Positions 55,626 through 64,000 of a DNA stretch of 64,000 nucleotides are shown here, piece after piece. Under the pieces are notes generated by a model that had not been told where the DNA came from, did not search any database, and saw nothing but the letters and a program-made list of their open reading frames with translations. Position 1 is the stretch's first letter, and each line of letters begins with the position of its first letter. The translations under genes and the position numbers were made by a program. This DNA is from Sclerodactyla briareus (Eukaryota > Echinodermata > Holothuroidea > Dendrochirotida > Sclerodactylidae). The stretch is from NCBI GenBank assembly GCA_026419785.1, contig JAODTK010004455.1:62001-126000 (forward strand), read 5' to 3'.

Positions 55626-56280
55626 TGCCTTGAGAAGTAGGTAACATCATTGATGTATAGTATTAAAAGCAAGGGACCTCTAAGTATTGATCCTATGGGT
55701 ACACCAATATCACAGTCTTTTTCTGTTAGGAACGTATTGTTCCAAATTTGACAAAATTAAACGATGATGAGATAACTTTTGAACCAATCTAAAGCTATAC
55801 CGCGTACACATAGCATATATCTTATTTATTAAATTATTGATTGTAATGATCAATATGGGGTCAAATGCTTTATAAGGTCATAAAACCCCAATAAAAACAG
55901 CCACAGCTGAGGACTTGTCTTCTAAACTTGAAGATAATCTTATCAACTAGGTCTAGTGCGGTCATGTAAGTATACTGGTTTATTCGGAAGCCAGACGATT
56001 GGAAACGAGAATATTATGTTCTTTTACAATTGGTATAGCCGATGGGAACCAGTCGCTCATAAATCTCCAGAGATTGTAGGGAGGATCGATATAGGTTCTA
56101 ATAATTTGAATATTATTTTGAATCACACCACCCCCACGGATTGGAATTGGAATAATTTTGCAGTCTTCAATTCTCTGGAAAAATGCCTTGCGAATGAATG
56201 TTTTGACAATTAGGTTTCAAGATTCTACTCTGGCATTTGCGATTTTTGGAGGACGCATTGTGATATTATCATTCCAGGAC
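55626..56280 (-). mobile_element. CR1/Jockey-like LINE, polymerase fingers to motif B
   Basis: The minus strand reads RELKTAKIIPIPI (about 56190-56150; family PDELKIAKVIPIYK), SGFRINQYTYMTALDLVDKI (about 55990-55930), KAFDPILI (about 55870; family KAFDTVDH, motif A), a counterpart of WFKSYLSNRKQFV (about 55790), and GVPIGSIL then GPLLLILYINDV (55705-55640; motif B, with I for Q). It ends at the edge of repeat copy 3, so the YADD part is missing. Frameshifts in several places. The clade within CR1/Jockey is not certain. Confidence 0.82.
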
Positions 56281-56284
56281 TATC

Positions 56285-56402
56285 TATGTATATATATATT
56301 ATATAATATTATATATATATTATAATATAATATATATATCTAATATATATATATAGTATAGTCTTATATATATTATATATATTAATCTAGATAAATATTA
56401 TT
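56285..56402. repeat. (TA)n microsatellite
   Basis: About 115 bp of TA-rich repeats directly 5' of the minus-strand LINE. Confidence 0.92.
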
Positions 56403-58065
56403 ATAATTCATTTTGCAACTTGGAATTGTCAATTGAATCAAAATCCAAACCCGTTTAGATTCAATTCAAACCATTTCCATAACAAATCTAAAAACCAAAG
56501 CACTCAACCAACTCAAGTGAGTTATTAAACTTCCAATTCCACCTGTAAGAGGAACTAAATTTTGGGGAGTTGTCGTTGACTATAGTTCAAGTTTTCAAGC
56601 CCCATATGGACCACACTTATCGTAGAGAAATGCCTTAAACCCATAATCTAGAGGGTTTTTAGTTCCACTGAAATGGCCTGACCATTTTTGGGTCCTATAT
56701 TAGCACCGTTGCTTGGAAGTTGGGGCGTGGGTAGGACTCTCTTCTGTTTAATCAACAACAAATACAACAAAATTCACGCGACTGGCAAGGATATATACAA
56801 TAAATTCGTGCGAACTATTTCATGGTATGAAGTTATTATTCAAAACCAGGTCCTCTCTCTATTAAATCACCATCTCCCTTAGAGGAAACAAGAATCCTAA
56901 ATCTCAACAAAAAAAAAACTCTTGTAAGAAAGGAGTGTGGACGACATCCTCTGGGTCATATTTTCCGAGAGGACGATGCGAGAGTGGGTGGCATCCAGCG
57001 TTTCGGTAGGGTAGTTTGGGGGATGGAGATATGCTGTCTTGTTTATTTTATGCACCCAGTTGGAGCCCCACTTCACTCTTCCTCCCCCCCTTTTTTAAGG
57101 TTGCGTCCTCCACCCACCACTGGTTCCTCTCTGGTCGGCACCATGGCACCATTTTGTTCAGCACTATTTTATAGTAATTACTGGAAATGATTAATGGGGT
57201 AGAGTAGGGATGGAAGATGGGTCAGTTCTCTTTCGCCATTTAGACTGGAGTTCGTCACAAGTTTCCATTTGGGCGGCTTCGGGAATATTCGTCCCTCTGA
57301 CTCCGTCGTCAGCCATTCAGGGGGAGAGATTACAAAAAAACAAAAATAATACTGGAATTTTCCCAGTTTTGCCCCCATAGTGCTTCGCACTTTTTACTTT
57401 CCATAATTATTAGAGTAGAATAGGCAAAATTATGTTTGTTTCTAAAAGATATTTTACAGATTAGGCCTGGAGAGGATCCGGTCGTGGATCATGAACTCCT
57501 TACACCTCTAACATAACGATCACGTTGAGCCGCGTTTTCGCTTCGCTAGGAGTTACCCAGTCATAGTATATCAAAGAATGATTTCATCCTCCAGACGGGT
57601 TGGGGGGGAGTGGGCGGGACGGAGAGAGGAGAGATGGGATGTAGAGACATCAACAAGAAGTTGCCTAAGCCCGCTCACGATCATCAGCATGACAACTTAG
57701 CAATCGTTGTGGAATATCAGTGCGTTCGTGTTCAGAGTAATCAGGCTGGTTATATAGCTCTTTCAATTGGCAATCATTTCGGGTTGAGCGTCTGACCTTG
57801 ATAAAGGATGTTCTGAAGACCCAAAATAACTATTTTGCTAACCAAAATATTGCTTTTTTGAACTTCCAAACTCAACGATAGCAAACTACAGTATTTCATC
57901 ACCATCATTGCCTATTGCCATTGACTATCGCGTGGGTGAATCCAGCAGTCTGGAGCCCCCTCCTTTGTTAGTAATGAAATTGAATAAATCTGAAGGCTTC
58001 AGCTTAACCGCCTGTAACTCTCACGAAGAGATTCACCCGAACAACACGCTGAACCCGCAGAAGCA
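56403..58065. other. Long stretch without recognised gene
   Basis: AT-rich DNA; frames of 61-70 codons lack motifs. No repeat match to other parts of the window was seen. Confidence 0.4.
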
Positions 58066-59570
58066 TTTGTACTTCCCTTCGTGGAGAATTCACTGACATC
58101 GCATGTAAGTGAATATCGTACCCACCAATGACTGGGACACATCTTCAACACCATCGCTTCTTCTTTCTACGCTCATCCGATGCGAAATATTGCTGGTTGT
58201 TGAATTTCCCAGAACTTGTCTTCATTTTCTTCCATTCTTCATGACAGCAACAGTGGAGAAGAACCGGGGTGTGTCTGTCTTGACGATGAGGGCTCGGTTG
58301 TTGTCGCTAAATATAATTCCCGCCAAGACAGATAAATATTAATTCTGTTATATAGAAGACCATTTTTATAAATCCCTGTCGTCATCTTTTGTGTTTAGAG
58401 TGTTTTTATTTACAAAACCTTTTAAGCCTTCCGGGAATCTGGACTGACATCCTTTTCAGAGCTCTTATGTTGAACAGCTGAGTATTCCACGAATGCACAA
58501 CGAATAGGAAAATGTCTGATTTAGCTTGGTAGAAAGGTCCCTGTGAGAACCAGTACTATCCAAAAACTTGACAAATGATTCCACGACTAGTTTTACAATG
58601 AATTCGAAATCTATCTATCGAGTTGCATAACTGGAACTGTTTCTATCCCTTCTCCGATACTGTTATACTCTAGGCAGGACAATCCGCAAAACAGCACAAC
58701 GGACAACTCCAAACATGAGTACCCCTCGAACACAAGTATTCAGTATTCAGTAAAAAATGGCCATCGAAATTAGTCAATAAGTTTAAATATCTAATGACAA
58801 ACGCGGTCGATAAGAGAGCAGTTTCAACCTAGCTTGCTGGATTGACACTACTTCTCGGCAGCTCCTGAGATCTAGCTTAACATCTCTTCTTCAATCCCTG
58901 GACAGAGCAACCGGCAAGTAGTGTCGTATATCCTAGTCTCCCCATCTATGCGAATAATCATTTCGGCCAAAGGAGAAAGGCAAAAAACCACGCGCCTATT
59001 ACTCACGCATGCCAGATCGTAGGTTAACTGTTAGCTAAAATCTCGAGTATCGAAACCTTAAGCTTACTGTTTTCATTTTCGTCAATTGAATATAATAAAT
59101 CCTTTCATTCAGAAACTGAAAAATGGAAGGCTCTTGTCGAGAAACAACTTTTCAATTCTCGAAAACAATACAGTGACTTTCTGTATAGTTCTTCGCACTG
59201 TTGAGGCTTTTGTCAAGGTCGTTATTCCAAATCATCTGGGCCATGTAGCCTTCTTCATTAACTGCATGGCAACTGTCAGTCTGTCACAGCTAATTTGACC
59301 TCTTCGCCTTTCCCGTCGACTATCTGAGAGGAGCGCCACCACTGGTTTGCGAGTAGCGTCCAGAAAATTTGAGAGTTAAGAATCTACAAATAACCGGAAT
59401 TAGCATTTTTTAGAGTACTCACAGAGCAACCCGATTTATCTTTTATCTCTGGAAATGAGCAAATTTACACCTCAAATATATCTAAAATTGCAAGGCCAGT
59501 CAACCGTCACACTTATGTTCGACTTTGTCGCATTCCCATCGTGGACAACCTAATTGCAGAGTGCCCACAC
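58066..59570 (+). repeat. Long non-coding dispersed repeat, copy A2
   Basis: It matches 29380-30775: TGTACTTCCCTTCGTG, then GTCTTGACGAT, ATCCCTGTCGTCATCTTTT, ACATCCTTTTCAGAGCTCTT, GGACAGAGCA, TATTACTCACGCATGCCAGA, TAACTGTTAGCT, ACTGTTGAGGCTTT, GCGAGTAGCGTC and TCGCATTCCC. Indels between the copies are frequent. No shared reading frame is kept. Confidence 0.8.
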
Positions 59571-60005
59571 TGGATTGCGTAATAATTATCCGCATTAGCA
59601 CTGTTCCTCATTTTTCAGTTTTGCTTCAGACCTCTCCCACTTCCCGTCCCTTTTCTTACCTTCTTACCGTTCTTACTTACTGTGGACCCTTCCAGTGAGA
59701 GTAAGGGCCAAACATCATGGATGAATAGTGTATGTCTTCAACAATGGATTACCCACAGGCTACACACTATATGGCAGGCGCGTACCGATAGATTTTTTTT
59801 CTGGGAGGGGGGGGGGTGGGTCGAAACCCAATGGTAGTGCGCCCTCATATATGGTCTCAAATCAAATAGTGTCTTTTTCAGTGTTGGAGCCTACTCATGC
59901 GTTTAATTCCGTCTTGTATAAGCTAGTTGGGTACAGCTGACTGGAATGAACAGTGAAAACTAGTTTTTTTTTGGTATTTGGTTGTACGAAATGAACATTA
60001 GTCTT
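59571..60005. other. Unassigned stretch between the two dispersed repeats
   Basis: A poly-T and G run tract (59793-59820) is the only clear feature. Confidence 0.4.
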
Positions 60006-60009
60006 AAAA

Positions 60010-61740
60010 TTCTCTGACGCGGATTTTCCAGGCTCTCAGGTAGCCTCCCATGAACAACCAACAAGTCCTGCTCTGGTCCTGTCAAAAGTCCTCCCCTAAT
60101 TCTTTGATCTGTTCGGTATCGAATATGTGTTACTGCGCTTCCTTTATTCTTTTTGTCTTTCATTGTCTTTCCTGTACCTACACTTTTTTCCACATCGGTT
60201 TTTTATTCACTTTCCATAAATCTGAGTAGTGACATAATTAATGTACAAGAGTAGTAATAGAAGGAAATAATACAACAAATTACTGTTCCGAATATATGAA
60301 AAAATTATGTCCCTGTCTATCTCTTAATAATGTTTACTCCTACCCCTTTACACTTCGTCGACATGCTTTTTGACGACACCCGTAATAATAATATTTACAA
60401 TAAAAGATCACAAATGTCATCGGATGATCAGCGATCAACCTATAACCGAATAAGAATTCTTTCGTTGAAAGAATAATTGGTCGGCCAAGAGGAATGCGTC
60501 TAAATCTAAAATAGAAGTGGGGGTAGAGTGCACCCCAAAATAAATGTTTTATTTTCCTCTGCTCTATGGCAAAACATGCGCACTGTACTGTCGCCTATTC
60601 ATAGATAAATTAACCTCGTTGTCCATATTACCCTAAGAATAAAACGAAATTGAAAGTAGACGATCTTTCTCTGAAAGTACGGTGGTAGGAAGTTGAAAAT
60701 CAATTTCCATTCTTCATCGGAAAGAGTTAAAAGCAAAATCCACTCTTAGAGCTTTCGGTAGTAAAAATTAGAATAAGAGTTATATACGCTGGTCGTGAAA
60801 TAGTAGGCATACACACTCTCAGACTCTCCTCATCCGGATTGTTTTTTTATCTTCCAACCATTGGAATGGCAGAAATTAAGCCAGAATGAAGTGTAAACGG
60901 AATTCGGCCCCATATCATTCGGGCAGTAATGGCGAAATTGTCGCGGTTAAAATTTATCGCCTTAAGAAAACATCCTTAAGTACACCACTCCCGCCTAATG
61001 AAAACTGTCGTAATAAAACTATAAAATTGTTGGTCCCAATTTTGATGAAATTTATTTTCCAGATAATTTATCTGCCTAAGTTTTGTTTGGACCTGGGTAA
61101 GAATACTCCGAGATATGCAAATGTTTTTATCAATTGCATTTCTAAAAAAGTTCCCCCAGATCGGCAAAAAACAGTAATAGAAAAATAGAAAAATTCCCCA
61201 ACTGGCTTAAGATAGTAATAAAAAAATATTTTCCACGTACCGGTATGTCACTCCGTATACTATGTAGCTATAGATTTTCAAGGCTGGAATAAAACTAAGC
61301 CTCTAACATGTGTGACTTCAAGTCCAGCCTTCCTCAACTAAGTTGTACATGGTTGTAAACTGCCTCTTACACCAACTGTCATGTCCATATGTAAAGATCT
61401 TCCCGATTTCGGAACCCTCCTTGTATTTTCCATTTCTCACAACTTCCTGATTTTTTCTTTTCCTTCCAGGTTCGTTCTGGCCCAGTTAATTACTCGTAGG
61501 AAAAGTGGAGCTTGCGCATAAGTGCAACGTTCAAGGACACCCCACATATATATTGATATATGTTGTAGACTATATGACACCATCTGATAGTATGTACAGC
61601 ACGAATAACTGGAGTCAATGTATGTTGGCCGTGTTTTAGTGTCACGCTTTACACACTATTATACGTCCGACGAACAACCGTCGACGATGTACAAACTTTA
61701 GCAGGCGATAACACTGTTTTACAGCCACATCAACCACTTC
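60010..61740 (+). repeat. Dispersed non-coding repeat, copy B2, with 1.2-kb extra segment
   Basis: The outer blocks (60010-60160 and 61370-61735) match copy B1 at 43640-44300. The segment between them (about 60170-61360) has no counterpart in B1. It is AT-rich and lacks a recognised gene; the 100-codon frame 60886-61188 shows no motif. Either B2 gained an insertion or B1 lost this part. Confidence 0.75.
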
Positions 61741-62685
61741 TTCGTGAATCCATCATGCACACATGCACGGCATGCTAAGTATAATAAAGGTGGGATCGAA
61801 GTGTATACCATCGGTCCCGAAGGGCCAGCTGAGATATTTGAGTACAATTTACCGTCTCACCCTAGTTTTAAACGGTGCTCTGTGGTACGAAGTAGGTGTT
61901 AAGAAACTACCACTGGGGGGAACCTAGGGTGGTGAGAAAAAACACTATTTCGTGCCCCAAATTATGAAGTTGTTCTTGGAATATTGGCGAATGAATGATA
62001 GAATGGGTCAGAGTGAATGTGATACACTGTGAGTCCCGAAAATAAAGATGTCAACTTATGGAACTTGGGAGAGAGACAAAACCTCATTGAATACCCCTCA
62101 CATGAACGAGACCACAAGCATGATGAGTAAGGGGGGCCGGGGGGTTAGGGCGGAGGGTAGAGGCGAGAATTCAAGTTATTCTCCCATTGTAGTTACCACG
62201 TCATTCAGGTATAAAGGTGGTAGTGCTGCTATCAGTGTTATTTTCGATGAGCCAGATACAATTGACCGCACAGCCCGGAGTTCAAATGAAAGGCTCAAGA
62301 AAGCGAAATGAAGAGGGAAAAAAAAAACAAGAAGATATATAATCCATTAAAGTGACTAAATTAAATAATCTAGAATCTAGGTACAGGAAAGCCTGATTTT
62401 ATGACGCTCTCATAGTTGGAGTTGGAGGTCACCTTACACCCCTAGCCTAATGATATGAAATTTTCAAAATTTGGGAGAACTGATGCTAAAAAATATCGCT
62501 GTACCCGTTCACTATCCCGGAATGGAATCTTCCCCCAGCCGATCTGAAGGAGTCTGACACCTCGAAGACCTAATTTAAACCTAAATAGTCCTGGAAGACT
62601 TGACCAAAAAAGCTCCACACCAGAAGCTAACCCTTCTCTTCCATGCTCCTTATATTGCACTTGCACTGTTATGCATGTTTAGACA
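61741..62685. other. Unassigned stretch
   Basis: The 87-codon frame 62048-62311 (+) and the 74-codon frame 62442-62666 (-) have no firm homology; the latter faintly resembles a LINE C-terminal tail (RGVRLLQIGWGKIPFRDSER) but lacks the WN-LP motif. Confidence 0.35.
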
Positions 62686-62689
62686 GCTC

Positions 62690-63830
62690 TCCCAGGCGAT
62701 TCCATGCAGTTGCAAGTGCAATAAGACTGGGAGCACAAAAGAGCCAAGAACACGGAGCTTAGTTCTTCCGCTCAGATGACACGACGAGGCCCAACACCAA
62801 CTATCCAGTGATCTCATGACTCCATATGCCAGTCCAAGTCATCTACTGACCTCATGTTCGCAGGGGGCAGAGTCACTAATGGCACCTACAGCGGTAAACA
62901 AAAGACTGGTGACTTCCACGTTCTCACCCACCACACCCTGGACGGAACCAGCAGCACTGTCCAAGATTCCACCGAAGGACTGGATCTTATCTTGGTCATT
63001 TACACCTGAAAGGCTCAGGCGGAATTGCCTCCGACTGAAGGTTCCAAGGGCATCAGAGTATCCACAAACTCGGCGAATAATGTAAAGTCCGGTTCAGAAA
63101 CCTGACTCCCCCGAATCAGACCCCACAATCGGTACTATCCACAACCCTCTCCATAAACCAGTCCACACAAGTGTCGAAAGTGGCTGGAGCCCGGTACACC
63201 ACTGTCCCACATTGTGGTAAACGGGAAAACAAGTCAGAGACTCCAATAGCACAGTTAATAGTACTCTCACTTCCAGAATACAGAGAGGATATCAGTGTAC
63301 AAGACGGGTTGGTACACCACGCTGCTCGAGAATTCTCCAGAGAGCTCCCTACCGTCGAAAGCCTTGCGGAAATCCATATAGGCCACAAGAAAGCCTCCAC
63401 CGAATTCCCGCATCCGCTCACACAGGACACGTAGGTAAGATGAGATCCACAGTGGACTACTTTGGAGTGTAACCCGACTGCTCAAGACGCTGATGCCAAT
63501 CAGCGGGTCCTTTTCAGTATAGACCTAGCAAAGACTTTGCCAGGTAGTGGGAGGAGTGTTAGTTATTGCAGTCCTGGGTATCATCCTTCCCTTTCCAGAT
63601 CGGAACTATAAGTCCTCTTTTCCAGTCAGTTGGGATGACACCAGCGCTCAAAAAGAGCAATAGAGGCCATGCACCAATCGAGGGCAGCTTGGCCCACCAG
63701 CCCAGAGCATCTCTGGACGTATGCACAGATTTTGGGAGCTTTCCCTCACTTCAACTGCTCCCATGCAATGCCGCTCGAGTTTCCTTGATAGTAGCACTTC
63801 GAAGTCTCCATCCCCATCCCCATCGTAATT
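62690..63830 (-). mobile_element. Family Z LINE, polymerase fragment, catalytic FADD deleted
   Basis: On the minus strand: VLCERMREFGGGFLVAYMDF, RKAFDG (63430-63350; motif A), SLYSGSESTINCAIGVSDLF (about 63290-63230), DTCVDW, and then VSEPDFTLFAEFVD (about 63105-63065), where the family reads VSDLDFADDAVLLAEFVD. FADD has thus been lost. KIQSFGG, CEHEVSR, LGLAYGVMRSLD and TKLRVLGS follow (63000-62740). It matches 38460-39050 and 6420-6840 by position. It is 5'-truncated or continues weakly to about 63,800. Confidence 0.85.
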
Positions 63831-64000
63831 AACATGTGTAATTCGATGAAATCTGGGTTTTTACTAAGTTCTATTGCCCACTTCGCTAGGAAATCATTAA
63901 ATGGACATTTGCACGGTATAAAACATTCCTCGCGGGCCTCAATTTATGATCAGTGGAAGTACAAAACGTGACTTTGAAGATTGTGATTCTTTCTGAATAG
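63831..64000. other. Window end, nothing recognised
   Basis: Short AT-rich flank without recognisable content. Confidence 0.5.

Noticed and set aside
62442-62666. An L2-like LINE C-terminal tail
   Set aside because: Only a faint resemblance; the diagnostic WN-LP motif is absent.

Overview
The window reads as intergenic, transposon-packed DNA from an animal nuclear genome. I found no intact host gene, rRNA gene or functional tRNA gene. The mix of families (CR1/L2-like, APE-type and other LINEs, a Penelope-like element, DIRS-like, Ty3/gypsy, BEL/Pao, PIF/Harbinger, a tRNA-derived SINE), short TTAGGG repeats, (CA)n, (TA)n and (GATA)n microsatellites and many C or G runs of 10-16 bases fits an aquatic invertebrate, perhaps a deuterostome such as an echinoderm. 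The species cannot be named from this sequence, and that guess is inference. Every element is broken by frameshifts, stops or deletions, so they are mostly fossils; uncorrected sequencing indels could add to this.

Layout. 0-3.3 kb: a CR1/L2-like reverse transcriptase (+), a GC-rich DIRS-like fragment (-), TTAGGG repeats and a CR1-type 3' end (+). 4-10 kb: a small inverted-repeat element, pieces of an APE-type LINE called here family Z (-), and a CR1 element (-). 10-13.7 kb: GC- and CpG-rich DNA with 45-bp and 219-bp repeats and about 1.9 kb without recognisable content. 14-27 kb: two gypsy copies (A near 15 kb, B at 24.9-26.9 kb), a Harbinger transposase split by about 1 kb, a CR1/L2-like LINE inserted beside a BEL/Pao integrase tail, and a tandem repeat rich in TGACCT half-sites.

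29-36 kb: a 1.4-kb non-coding unit also present at 58-59.6 kb, the endonuclease half of a family Z LINE (+), a GATA array, an L2-like fragment and a LINE of another type (-, family Y). 36.4-40.6 kb: two arms of the same 160-bp-based repeat in inverted orientation, with a family Z fragment between them. 43.6-44.3 kb matches 60-61.7 kb. 47.4-48.7 kb: an L2-like LINE 3' half followed directly by a tRNA-derived SINE. 51.9-55 kb: a Penelope-like element (-) with YIDD reverse transcriptase, a GIY-YIG-type endonuclease and, downstream in its terminal repeat, a hammerhead-ribozyme-like core. 55.6-56.3 kb: another LINE reverse transcriptase (-). 62.7-63.8 kb: a fourth family Z piece (-).

Nothing here forms a working pathway. 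The items most worth following are the hammerhead-like motif at 52.35-52.38 kb, the foldback-like pair at 36-40 kb, the two long non-coding duplications and the compositionally odd block at 11.7-13.65 kb.
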